Shown: piece after piece, positions 43,236-51,544 of the stretch
Layout of the letters: every line of letters begins with the position of its first letter
How positions within the stretch are numbered: position 1 is the first letter of the stretch
NCBI GenBank assembly: GCA_009783355.1
Contig: WRHH01000001.1
Coordinates: forward strand, 62,001-126,000
From: Synergistaceae bacterium
Lineage (GTDB): Bacteria; Synergistota; Synergistia; Synergistales; Aminobacteriaceae
Reading direction: 5' to 3'
Length of the DNA: 64,000 bases
The notes under the pieces: generated by a model
Seen by the model: only the letters and a program-made list of their open reading frames with translations
Database searches by the model: none
What the model was told of the DNA's origin: nothing
Translations under genes and position numbers: made by a program

Positions 43236-44480
43236 TTAAAACTGGAAAATACCTCTGATGCTTATTTTATCCCTGTATGTATCGTCAAAATGGAGTTCTA
43301 ACGCCAGATCATCCCGGAGGCGTACGCCGAGTGCGAAGTTATGCCCTAAATCCGCATTCCAGCGCCACCAGAAATAAGGTTTTCTTCTCCTGTCATCCCA
43401 CCATAATCGATACCATAGACTATCTCCCGGAAAAGCTATTTCCGCTCCTATCATTACCCCGTTGTAAACTTCGAAGCGTCCTCCCAGTCTTGTGTAAAAC
43501 TTAAATTCGTCAAGCGTAATGTAAGATTCGCTGTATATATCAAGCGGCATATTGGTAAAATTAGCAGTTTTCCATCCTGCAGTAAGCCATAGTTCCGGTG
43601 TTCTCTCCCTGACTCCCGCGTAGCCTGCTAGTTTTAAGCTGAAAAAGAATCTTTCGCTGTCAATCGAAGTGTCTATCTTAGATATCTGTTCCGGAGAGAA
43701 TGTTGCACTGACAGACGCGTGTATGTTAGTGACCGCGTTACGCGCTTCAAGCATACTTATGGCAAATTGTGATATATCTTCTTCATGCTGTTTCGCCCAT
43801 GACACCGGAATTCCTATTATAGGAGACATGTCGGCTATCAGTTTTGCGGAAAGATCCGAGTGAAACATTACCGGGAGAGCGTTTGATGTTACTTTTGGCG
43901 TTAAGGCAAGAATAAAGGGTTGCAGAGGCGTAAAGGAAATCTGCATTTGTTTGCTTTCGTCGCTCACACGAACGACAATGGAAAAATCCCATCCTGACAG
44001 CTTTTCATCTATCAGTTTTTTGATTTGTTCGCGCAATGACGCGTCCATCCATGATAACGCTTCAATTGGAACAGAATCAATGAGCTCGAATATCTCTCTA
44101 TCGATTCCTTCAATGTCTTTGATAAACCATTCATTAACCGGATGGCGCAATTGCGGAAGATTAATTTCCGTGCCCCAGCTCGAACTGTCTCCTGTACTAA
44201 CGAATACAATTCCCGGGTCTTTTGTATTTGATAAATTTAATTCTGAAATTTCATACCCTCGGAAAAGTTGTTCAATAACTATCTTAAGCGTACCTTCCTG
44301 TTCCTCTTTTGGTATTGAAAGTTCAATTTCTTTCCATACAGCCTCAATACTCCGAACAGCAGAAGAAGCTGCCCAATTTGGCATACCTTTTAAGAAAAAC
44401 GCGCAGGATTCGGATGGTACATACAAAAAAAAGACTGCGGCAATAAAGCCCACAGTCTTTTTAAGCTTCAAAATATTCAT
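43236..44480 (-). CDS. Putative outer-membrane beta-barrel protein downstream of bamA
   Basis: A 414-residue protein not recognised as a named family. It has a signal peptide (KKTVGFIAAVFFLYVPSESCA) and a C-terminal region, about residues 280-414, of alternating aromatic strands ending FQF, as in outer-membrane barrels recognised by BamA. The first 270 residues contain Trp- and Glu-rich helical stretches. A terminator-like hairpin is embedded in its signal-peptide codons (44425-44462). It follows bamA after five bases. The likely place is the outer membrane; activity unknown. Confidence 0.6.
   Translation of the reverse strand: MNILKLKKTVGFIAAVFFLYVPSESCAFFLKGMPNWAASSAVRSIEAVWKEIELSIPKEEQEGTLKIVIEQLFRGYEISELNLSNTKDPGIVFVSTGDSSSWGTEINLPQLRHPVNEWFIKDIEGIDREIFELIDSVPIEALSWMDASLREQIKKLIDEKLSGWDFSIVVRVSDESKQMQISFTPLQPFILALTPKVTSNALPVMFHSDLSAKLIADMSPIIGIPVSWAKQHEEDISQFAISMLEARNAVTNIHASVSATFSPEQISKIDTSIDSERFFFSLKLAGYAGVRERTPELWLTAGWKTANFTNMPLDIYSESYITLDEFKFYTRLGGRFEVYNGVMIGAEIAFPGDSLWYRLWWDDRRRKPYFWWRWNADLGHNFALGVRLRDDLALELHFDDTYRDKISIRGIFQF
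44425..44462 (-). terminator. Attenuator-like hairpin in the first codons of the gene after bamA
   Basis: On the minus strand AAAAAGACTGTGGGC, loop TTTATT, GCCGCAGTC and eight T's lie at codons 7-20 of the gene 43236-44480. Ten bp pair perfectly, with GGC/GCC on top. This has the full form of an intrinsic terminator inside a coding region. Confidence 0.5.
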
Positions 44481-44485
44481 TGTAA

Positions 44486-46222
44486 TTAAAACATCTCCCC
44501 AAAACCAAAGTAGAAACGGTTTTCATCTCCTCCGAAGGCGTAATCAAGCCGTATATTCCCCAACGGAGTATTAACTCTGAGCCCGATTCCATAATCTGAC
44601 TTAAGGTCGCTGTAATAGTCTATATCATCGCCGGCGTCCCCTATATCATAGAATCCGACTATGGAAAACATTGATTGAATTGGTACGCGCAGTTCAACAT
44701 TTCCAAGAACCATCTTACTGCCTTCAAAAGTTCTGTTGTTATATCCGCGCAAAGTGTTTTCCCCTCCGAGAGAGTAACGGGCAAAAGCGGGAAGGTCTGA
44801 AATTGAGGAGGCGCCAATCCTGAATCGGGTAGCTAGAATTATTGGTTTTTCATCGGATAAAGCGTCTATATCAATAAGATCTCCAACTAATTCCTTTAAC
44901 TGAAAAGGAAGATAATAACGAAGCTGAAGCCAGTATTTTAAATACTCAAATTCTCCCCCTAACATGCTGTATGCCTTTGATAAAAATATATCGGATACGA
45001 AGCCCTTAGGGTACTGCGTATATTCATCCATAATGTTGTAAGAAAGCGTCAGGTCAGTGGTGAAATTTTTACCTTCCCAAATAAACAGGTCATCGTAGTA
45101 GCCTGGGATTTCGTTCTTTCTGTTGTCATATGCTACATCTTTCCAATCAAGCGTTAAAAACCAACTGAAATTTTCATTACCTCCAAATTTTTTTCCAACC
45201 CCTGCGAATATGCCTTTAGTTGTCTCATCGTACTCAAATTGTTTTTGCCTATTGTAGTAATAATAGCGCTCCTCAAGAAAACGCCTGTACGCGCCGACTT
45301 TCCATCCATAAGTATATTTGTCCATGTATGGACTCGAATACGAAAGCCAGTATTGTTCATTGCTTCCAAGCTCGAAACCGATCTCCGCGACGTGTCCAAG
45401 TCCATTCCAGTTAATGTCTCTATAAGTTATACCGCCGCTGAATCCTCCATCGGAACCATATCCAACGTTGAATCCAATCGACGAGGTTTTTTTCTCATTT
45501 ACGGAAATTACTATATCGCTGGTCTCCTGAGTGTCTCCAGGTTCAAAACCGACGTTAACATCGTCAAAATACCCTAGGTTATTTAGTTTTCCCAGTTGAT
45601 AACGAAAAGCAGTAGCGTTAAAAATATCCCCTTTTTTCAATTTAATTTCACGGCTTATTATTTTTGTTTTAGTTTTTTTGTTTCCTTGTATTATTATGTC
45701 GCCTATGCGTGGTTCAATAATTTTTACGTAAATATTCCCACCGCTTATTGAGACATCCGCTATACGAACCATAACATATCCGTCGTTAGCATACTTTTCG
45801 TTTATCCTGTCAAGGTCGTTACGGAAAAATATTCTGTTAAACACTGCGCCTGGTTGAGTGAAAACTACTTCCATCAGTTCTTCGTCTTTATAAACGGTGT
45901 TTCCTGAAAACGATATGCTGTCGACAACAGGGTTTTCATTTACAACAAACGTCACTCCTACGCCGTTGTATGCCTGAGATAACTCCATATCAACAGTCGA
46001 AAAGAAACCCAATTCATATATACTTTCAATATCGTGCTGGAGTTTTTCTCTATCGAGTAATGTATCTGCTTTTGTCTCAACTGCTCCAAGAATGTAATCG
46101 GAATTAACATTTGTATTTCCTTTTATTTCCACAAAATCAACAACTGGTTCTTCCGCCAGAGCTGAATTGCAGATAATTGACAGTGAAAACAACAATAAAA
46201 CTGTAATAATTTTTTTTGACAC
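44486..46222 (-). CDS. bamA: Short BamA-type outer-membrane assembly protein
   Basis: A 578-residue Omp85 protein with signal peptide. Three POTRA domains are likely (about 27-95, 97-170, 172-250; VDFVEIKGNTNVNSDYI opening the first), then a 16-strand barrel ending FYFGFGEMF with the terminal Phe. The barrel motif RGY appears as LRGYNNRTFEG. It inserts proteins in the outer membrane. E. coli BamA has five POTRA domains and about 800 residues; shorter forms are usual in several deep-branching diderms. It precedes the lpx genes, a frequent neighbourhood in such bacteria. Confidence 0.9.
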   Translation of the reverse strand: MSKKIITVLLLFSLSIICNSALAEEPVVDFVEIKGNTNVNSDYILGAVETKADTLLDREKLQHDIESIYELGFFSTVDMELSQAYNGVGVTFVVNENPVVDSISFSGNTVYKDEELMEVVFTQPGAVFNRIFFRNDLDRINEKYANDGYVMVRIADVSISGGNIYVKIIEPRIGDIIIQGNKKTKTKIISREIKLKKGDIFNATAFRYQLGKLNNLGYFDDVNVGFEPGDTQETSDIVISVNEKKTSSIGFNVGYGSDGGFSGGITYRDINWNGLGHVAEIGFELGSNEQYWLSYSSPYMDKYTYGWKVGAYRRFLEERYYYYNRQKQFEYDETTKGIFAGVGKKFGGNENFSWFLTLDWKDVAYDNRKNEIPGYYDDLFIWEGKNFTTDLTLSYNIMDEYTQYPKGFVSDIFLSKAYSMLGGEFEYLKYWLQLRYYLPFQLKELVGDLIDIDALSDEKPIILATRFRIGASSISDLPAFARYSLGGENTLRGYNNRTFEGSKMVLGNVELRVPIQSMFSIVGFYDIGDAGDDIDYYSDLKSDYGIGLRVNTPLGNIRLDYAFGGDENRFYFGFGEMF

Positions 46223-46232
46223 CCTTTACCAA

Positions 46233-46844
46233 CTACCTTTCCACAATTACCGCCGAAGGTTTATTCTTTAATGCGTTTTCTCCTATTTTTAGAAGAGTGA
46301 AAATTTGTGTTTCGCTTCTTATGTCAGCCCTGCTATTTTTTAAAGGCTTTTCTTCAGTAATATTCTTTCCGGCTGAAGTCTGTCCTTTCTGCTCTCTCTT
46401 AATCTCGTCCTTTGGGCTATCCGAATAATCAATAACTGGTGAATCTGTTAAGTCAGAAACCCATCCGACATTTGCATTGCTTAATTGTTCCCGAAGGTTT
46501 CTAAGTAAAGTCTTTTCATCCGAATTTACCCATTCAAGAGAACTGTTTGTCGCTATAGCAGAAAAAGTAGTTTCCATAAATGAAATAGGAGCTGCTATTG
46601 ATAATAGTATAACAGTTGAAGCAATGGCTGTGCGAATAAATTTAAAAAAACAATATTTTTTACTTACGGGGTTATATTGTTTGTTTAATTTATTATATAT
46701 TTCCTCTCTTGCGGAGTTAAAGTCTACCCTTGCGCATTCAATATCCATAAGCGCGCTTCCGTAACTCTCGCCCCGGCACGCTAAATTACAACGTTCAAGC
46801 CATCTTACAACACGGGATATTTTTTTCTCAATTTTATCAGCCAT
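46233..46844 (-). CDS. Single-pass membrane protein, candidate anti-sigma factor
   Basis: A 203-residue protein: a soluble charged N-terminal part with CNLACRGESYGSALMD (about 20-35), one membrane segment (about 70-90), and a polar C-terminal part outside. That topology, and the location 56 bases after a sigma-factor gene, resemble membrane anti-sigma factors, although the N-terminal part does not show a clear zinc-binding HxxxCxxC motif. Lies 11 bases upstream of bamA. No family was recognised; the regulatory role is inferred from context only. Confidence 0.45.
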   Translation of the reverse strand: MADKIEKKISRVVRWLERCNLACRGESYGSALMDIECARVDFNSAREEIYNKLNKQYNPVSKKYCFFKFIRTAIASTVILLSIAAPISFMETTFSAIATNSSLEWVNSDEKTLLRNLREQLSNANVGWVSDLTDSPVIDYSDSPKDEIKREQKGQTSAGKNITEEKPLKNSRADIRSETQIFTLLKIGENALKNKPSAVIVER

Positions 46845-46900
46845 ATGCGAGCAACTCCTTACTTGTTTTTATCTCACATAAATATTATCCCTTCAAGCGC

Positions 46901-47458
46901 CTATTTTATGGCGTATATTTCTTTCAAATGAGCAACTGCATTTCTTCTGAGCCTGTAGATATGGCTAATATCTAGTCCAAGTTCTCTCGATATTTGCTTT
47001 GGATCTTTGCCATCTTTAAATATAGCTGAAATTATCTCGGATTCCCGTTTTGGCAATTTACTTATGCTTTCTTCCACGCTCATCCAGATCTCATTGTCAT
47101 CGTCATAAATTGGAGTTGTCCAGCGCTCTATTATTTCGTCTGAGACCGGGAGGGGCGCTTTATGCTCGCTCCTTTCAATCATGTTTATCATCTGACCCCT
47201 TATTCTATACCATGCGAAAGTCGAGAATTTGACTCCTCTTCTATGTTCGAACCTATCAACTGAGTTAATTAAAGCCAGCATTCCTTCTTGAATTAAGTCC
47301 TGCTTCACTAATGAAGGAACGTTAAATCTTCCTGCAAGCCAAAATACAAGAGGTCTGTACGCCACGATGATGGCCTCTCTTGCTTCGTCATCTCCGGCGA
47401 CGGCGCGCTGCCAGAGTTCTTCTTCATTTAAGTTATCGTCAGTAATAGAAAGGGACAT
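46901..47458 (-). CDS. Sigma-70-family RNA polymerase sigma factor
   Basis: A 185-residue small sigma factor. Region 2 covers about 15-95 (ARFNVPSLVKQDLIQEGMLALINSVDRF, with the core-binding DLIQEG and the melting segment KFSTFAWYRIRGQM). Region 4 covers about 125-180 with the helix-turn-helix KQISRELGLDISHIYRLRR. A region 3 is short or absent, so it is between ECF and the SigF/WhiG group. It precedes a candidate membrane anti-sigma gene, bamA and lpx genes, so it may govern envelope functions. Its ATG overlaps the stop of the phosphatase gene by 20 bases. Confidence 0.85.
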   Translation of the reverse strand: MSLSITDDNLNEEELWQRAVAGDDEAREAIIVAYRPLVFWLAGRFNVPSLVKQDLIQEGMLALINSVDRFEHRRGVKFSTFAWYRIRGQMINMIERSEHKAPLPVSDEIIERWTTPIYDDDNEIWMSVEESISKLPKRESEIISAIFKDGKDPKQISRELGLDISHIYRLRRNAVAHLKEIYAIK

Positions 47459-48080
47459 TGTCTTCTGACTCCTTATTCAAATGTAATGTATCGTTCAAAA
47501 AGACCAGATTGTTAACTCCGCTGCATATATCAATTGCGGATATTGAACAGTTGTAGACGGCCAATCGCCATGCCGATCGAGGGTCTAATTGAAGAAGGTC
47601 AACCATAAGTGCGCGTATTATACCGCCGTGCGCAACAACAATTATACGCTCTTCTTCCCGCTGAAGGCATACTTTTACTGACGCGCTAACTCTTCCGTAT
47701 ACTTGACCCCAAGGTTCAGCATTCTCAGGAATTGAAAAAAAACCATCCCGATGCCATGCGTCAAGCGCAACTTTATCTTTCTTCCTTATATCTGATACAA
47801 GAGCTCCTTCCCAATCTCCAAAGTTAATCTCTGTTAGACCATCAAGCGGAATAACCGGCGCTCCGGCGGATATTACTTCTGCTGTTTGCATAGCTCTTTT
47901 TAAGGGACTTGAGTAGACAGGAGCCCCCTGCCAGCTTTTTAGTCTTGCCGCAGTTTTAAATGCTTGTTGATATCCGTAATCATTCAGCGGAATGTCGGTC
48001 GAGCCCTGAAAACGTACATCAACATTCCAGTCTGTTTTTCCGTGTCTGATAAGAAGCATTTTCTTTTTTACCGTTAGCAT
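47439..48080 (-). CDS. Histidine phosphatase family protein
   Basis: A 213-residue phosphoglycerate-mutase-like phosphatase. The catalytic RHGKTDWN follows the start, DVRFQGSTDIPLNDYG and SSPLKRAMQTAE provide the conserved Arg and Thr, and VVAHGGIIRAL holds the second His. The family includes alpha-ribazole phosphatase and broad phosphatases; no cobalamin genes are near, so the substrate is open. GGGGGG before the ATG at 48080 supports the start. Confidence 0.85.
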   Translation of the reverse strand: MLTVKKKMLLIRHGKTDWNVDVRFQGSTDIPLNDYGYQQAFKTAARLKSWQGAPVYSSPLKRAMQTAEVISAGAPVIPLDGLTEINFGDWEGALVSDIRKKDKVALDAWHRDGFFSIPENAEPWGQVYGRVSASVKVCLQREEERIIVVAHGGIIRALMVDLLQLDPRSAWRLAVYNCSISAIDICSGVNNLVFLNDTLHLNKESEDNVPFYY

Positions 48081-48099
48081 TTAGTCCCCCCAAGAATTA

Positions 48100-49014
48100 C
48101 TATTCCTGTGTTTTCATATATCTTGAACTTATTTTCAGAGCCTGTCTCGCCTCATTAGCTCCCCATGCAACAGCAAGAAGATCTCTTCGCGTTATTCTAT
48201 TACACTCGCGTAACTCATTCCATACGGATGTCGGGTAATACGCCCATTGTCTGAAAAGCGGCGTTTTCAGCCCATCCCCATATGAAGCAAAAAGCAGATA
48301 TCCATTTTTGCTGAAAAGCAAGACAGGAGACACTTGTTGCCCTGCTATTCTATTGATGTCTTCTTCTGAGAACCCAAGCGAATTCATCTTTGCCACGGCT
48401 TCCACTTCCGGTATTTGAGTCAGGGAAAACCACACCAGAACTTTAGGTTCTGAGAACGCAATATTTTGCGCAATACGATACCATAATTTTATTCTTGATA
48501 CTGTACCATGTTCTCCTCGCGCAAGCGCAAACCTTACAGCCCAGTAAGCCGCCTTTGCCTCAATTTTTTTATCGAGTTGCATCAAGGCGTTCGCTTCATC
48601 ACTAATAAACAAATCATTACTAACTAATTCAGGCTCTAAAATTCCTTTCAGCACAGCCGCCGCTTGACAATGTATCCCTGGCGGCGGGATTAAAGCAAAC
48701 AGTGCATTTTTAAGTTTTTCTACATCTTCATGCGAAATAATGACTTGGTGACCGCCGTCAAAACTTAAAGTACGCGCTTCTCCTTCATAGAGAAAGATCT
48801 CTTCTTGCCCATCAGTTCCAATTCTACAGAGTTTCCAGTTTTCATAACCGTTCTGTACTTTCCCGCGCAGATATCTATTAAAAGGAAGAAGTAAAATTAC
48901 ATCTTCCGGTTGATAACCGCTAATAATACAAGAGTCTTCCGGCAGTTTAACAATAGCCCCGCTCGACATGAGTTCAAATATCATTTCTTCCACCTCTTGT
49001 GCATCCAAAACCAA
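48100..49014 (-). CDS. Unrecognised 304-residue cytoplasmic protein
   Basis: No family was recognised. It has no signal peptide or membrane segment. The N-terminal 110 residues look beta-rich with acidic clusters (SCIISGYQPEDVILLLPF), the middle is helical (KKIEAKAAYWAVRFALARGE) and the end has FSKNGYLLFASYGDG and AWGANEARQALKIS. Its start overlaps the acyltransferase gene by 34 bases, so it is part of the envelope cluster transcript. Possibly a partner of lipid metabolism, but nothing in the sequence shows this. Confidence 0.6.
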   Translation of the reverse strand: MVLDAQEVEEMIFELMSSGAIVKLPEDSCIISGYQPEDVILLLPFNRYLRGKVQNGYENWKLCRIGTDGQEEIFLYEGEARTLSFDGGHQVIISHEDVEKLKNALFALIPPPGIHCQAAAVLKGILEPELVSNDLFISDEANALMQLDKKIEAKAAYWAVRFALARGEHGTVSRIKLWYRIAQNIAFSEPKVLVWFSLTQIPEVEAVAKMNSLGFSEEDINRIAGQQVSPVLLFSKNGYLLFASYGDGLKTPLFRQWAYYPTSVWNELRECNRITRRDLLAVAWGANEARQALKISSRYMKTQE

Positions 49015-49838
49015 AGAGAAGGGTCACTCCTTATTACATTTTCAATCCATTTGTTAATCTCGCGTGTAATTGCCTCGGCCTTTTCTTCTCGCGTACCTTC
49101 CAGCGGAACATTAATCGGTTTCCCTATTAATGCTCTGTGGCTGAATGGCGCTTTGCGAAATAAAAAAAACGGAACTATTGGAACATCAGCAAGTAAAGCT
49201 AAAGTAGCTGCGCCAATTGAAGTTTTACAGTCCCGCCCAAAAAATGGCAGCGTAACCCCTTCGTATTCGTTTATATCTCCCGTTATTGCAACAAAGTTTC
49301 CTGATTTTAAAAGCCTTACGAACTTTAACGTTTTCGAGCTTTCATCTCTCCGGTCAAACACTGTTGCTCCGCAGTTGCTGCGATATTTCATGAACAATTC
49401 ATGCAGGTCGGGATCGTTTGGCCCGCGAGTAAGAGAATAAAGCGGATATCCGTGCTGCACTCCCCAAGCTAAAAAGAGCTCCCAATTGCCAAAATGCGCA
49501 GTAATAGCAACCATTCCGCGTTTGCACCGCAGGATTTCTTTTATGTATTCTTCGCCCTCTATCTCATTGACCCAAACTTCCGCCATGGACGGGTCGCGCT
49601 GCAATACCAACTGCTCCACTACCATCCAACTTAAGTTTCTATACATGCTCTTCAGCAATTTCACGCGTTCGTCCCTTGTTTTTTCCGGAAAAGCTATAGC
49701 AAGGTTATCAAGAACTACTTTTTTTCTTGGCCTAAATATGCGAAGTATTGAGTTAATAAAGGAGAACACAACTTTGCTTCTCCACCCGGGGGCTGCTATG
49801 AGCCTCAGTGTTTCTATTGATTTAGCCGCTAACTTCAT
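48981..49838 (-). CDS. Lipid A late acyltransferase-like protein (LpxL/HtrB family)
   Basis: A 285-residue inner-membrane enzyme. The active-site motif is HFGNWEL (H-x4-E type) around residue 118, followed by RGPNDPDLHELF and the FRKAPFSHRALIG segment of the family. Predicted to attach a secondary acyl chain to lipid A. It overlaps the glycosyltransferase-like gene by four bases and the 304-residue gene by 34 bases. With lpxC, lpxA and lpxD in the same cluster, a lipid A role is well supported, though the donor chain is not. Confidence 0.87.
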   Translation of the reverse strand: MKLAAKSIETLRLIAAPGWRSKVVFSFINSILRIFRPRKKVVLDNLAIAFPEKTRDERVKLLKSMYRNLSWMVVEQLVLQRDPSMAEVWVNEIEGEEYIKEILRCKRGMVAITAHFGNWELFLAWGVQHGYPLYSLTRGPNDPDLHELFMKYRSNCGATVFDRRDESSKTLKFVRLLKSGNFVAITGDINEYEGVTLPFFGRDCKTSIGAATLALLADVPIVPFFLFRKAPFSHRALIGKPINVPLEGTREEKAEAITREINKWIENVIRSDPSLWFWMHKRWKK

Positions 49839-50614
49839 CCTTTCTCGCCTAATATTCTATGATAGATCAAGGCTAACTTTTTTGCGCTTTCAACAGGCTG
49901 GAATTTTTCCTGAATGTTGCGCCTGGCATAGCTTGCAATTCCGGAAGAAGAGACATGAACTTCATCTTGCGTATTGTTCCCGTTTACGCTGCTCTCGCCC
50001 TGGGTTATTGTGACTTTATTATTCAAATTTGTTTCCATGTCATTAGCTGCTTTTCTTAAGTAACCGCCGCTCCCGAGGATTTCGTCAAGTATTGCAGTAT
50101 GAGGGGCAACAACGCTTGTTCCATTGAGGCTTGCGTAAGCTCCTAACATCGCGTCCGACATATTTCCATTTTCAAGATACAATTTATCGGCATTTGGAAG
50201 CCATTTAACGTTACTTTCGATCATGGATTCAAAACCCGGCGGTATGACTGTTTCTCCGTTTTCGGCTAAAGCATGAGCCATAACGGATGGGTGCCCCCTC
50301 CAAATCCCCTCGTTAATAAGTTTTGTGTGCATAGTACGCGCTCTCGTACGAATTATAGACCACCATGAGGGGGCCTCATCCGCATAGCTCCATAAATGCC
50401 AAAGCTTTGATTTTCCAAGTATAATTAAACCTTTTTCAATGGGGCGTAAAGAGAGCCAAGAAAACGCGTTAAGTTTTTCCAGTCCCTCTATTCCTCCTTG
50501 GGTATAAATCGTTATTTGAGCATCGAAATTTTCGCGCATCTCAGACGCTATACAATTTAAAGCTGCTGTTTCCCAAGAGCGCTTCAACATAACAAACCAC
50601 ACGCAGGACAACAT
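49835..50614 (-). CDS. Putative GT-B type glycosyltransferase
   Basis: The ATG at 50614 (MLSCVWFVMLKRSW) is preferred since GGAGGGGG lies 5 bases before it; a frame back to 50677 is AT-rich leader. The 259-residue protein looks like the second half of a GT-B glycosyltransferase: KLYLENGNMSDAMLGAYASL and TSVVAPHTAILDEILG resemble the donor-binding part that chooses between alternatives. The family is not certain. Translation is coupled with the acyltransferase, fitting a role in lipopolysaccharide core. Confidence 0.45.
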   Translation of the reverse strand: MLSCVWFVMLKRSWETAALNCIASEMRENFDAQITIYTQGGIEGLEKLNAFSWLSLRPIEKGLIILGKSKLWHLWSYADEAPSWWSIIRTRARTMHTKLINEGIWRGHPSVMAHALAENGETVIPPGFESMIESNVKWLPNADKLYLENGNMSDAMLGAYASLNGTSVVAPHTAILDEILGSGGYLRKAANDMETNLNNKVTITQGESSVNGNNTQDEVHVSSSGIASYARRNIQEKFQPVESAKKLALIYHRILGEKG

Positions 50615-50731
50615 AATACACCCCCTCCAGTCGAAATAAATAAGGGTATTTTTCAAAGCTAAATTATAGTATATCATTTTTCATTGACTATAACTTCAAA
50701 GAGGCTTAAACTATCAAAAAAAGAGAGGTGA

Positions 50732-51421
50732 ATGTATTTGTATCCTTATTTTGATTCTTCGATGGTAATATTGATACCGGCGCTTCTATTGGCTGGGTGG
50801 GCTCAACTAAATGTAAAGTCGACTTTTGAAAAATATTCGAGAGTTTCAACCCGCAAAGCTTCAACTGCTGCCGAGGTAGCAAGTATGCTGCTGAGTAGAG
50901 CCGGAATTTTTAATGTGCCCGTTAATAAGGTTACGGGAAGCCTGACAGACCATTATGACCCGGTGAAAAGGACTGTTAATCTGTCAGAGTCAGTGTATGG
51001 AAGCACCAGTATCGCTTCGTTGGGGGTAGCGGCGCATGAGTGCGGACATGCCATTCAACACAGTGTTGGCTATTCTCCCTTGATGGTTAGAAATGCAATT
51101 GTACCGGCAATTAATCTATGTTCGACTCTTTCCATACCGTTATTTTTTGTAGGAATACTGCTTAGCGTAGCAGGGTTGGTAACGCTCGGAATATTACTCT
51201 TTTCGGGAGTAATAGTTTTTCATTTGATAACTTTACCCGTTGAATTCAACGCAAGTACCCGCGCTCTCACAATGCTTCGCAATACAGGAGCGCTTGCGGA
51301 AGCGGAACTTGTTGGCGCAAGGTCGGTGCTTCGCGCTGCCGCATGGACTTATGTTGCAGCTGCTACGATGGCCGCCGCGCAGCTTTTACGTTTAATTGTT
51401 TTCAGTAATCGCAGAAGGTAA
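50732..51421 (+). CDS. YugP-family zinc membrane peptidase
   Basis: A 229-residue inner-membrane protein with HECGH at 102-106, the zinc motif of neutral metallopeptidases of the YugP type, between hydrophobic segments (1-22, 118-150, 155-180) and with EFNASTRAL as the likely third ligand region. Substrate is unknown. GAGAGGTG precedes the ATG. It diverges from the envelope cluster, so the two transcripts share an upstream region at 50615-50731. Confidence 0.88.
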   Translation: MYLYPYFDSSMVILIPALLLAGWAQLNVKSTFEKYSRVSTRKASTAAEVASMLLSRAGIFNVPVNKVTGSLTDHYDPVKRTVNLSESVYGSTSIASLGVAAHECGHAIQHSVGYSPLMVRNAIVPAINLCSTLSIPLFFVGILLSVAGLVTLGILLFSGVIVFHLITLPVEFNASTRALTMLRNTGALAEAELVGARSVLRAAAWTYVAAATMAAAQLLRLIVFSNRRR

Positions 51422-51433
51422 AGGTGGTGTAAA

Positions 51434-51514
51434 ATGTTCTACTTTTCAGGAAAATTGAATTACAAAGGAGAAAAAAGTTACTATCACGGCACAAATTATT
51501 TAGAACGAAACTAA
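51434..51514 (+). CDS. Possible 26-residue small protein before pckA
   Basis: ATG 51434 is preceded by AGGTGGTG (51422-51429). The frame, MFYFSGKLNYKGEKSYYHGT and six more residues, ends at TAA 51514. The composition, rich in Tyr, Lys and Asn, is plausible for a small protein. No comparison is possible without a search; it may also be a chance frame. Confidence 0.3.
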   Translation: MFYFSGKLNYKGEKSYYHGTNYLERN

Positions 51515-51544
51515 AAAAATGAAAATATAATAGGAGGGATTTTT

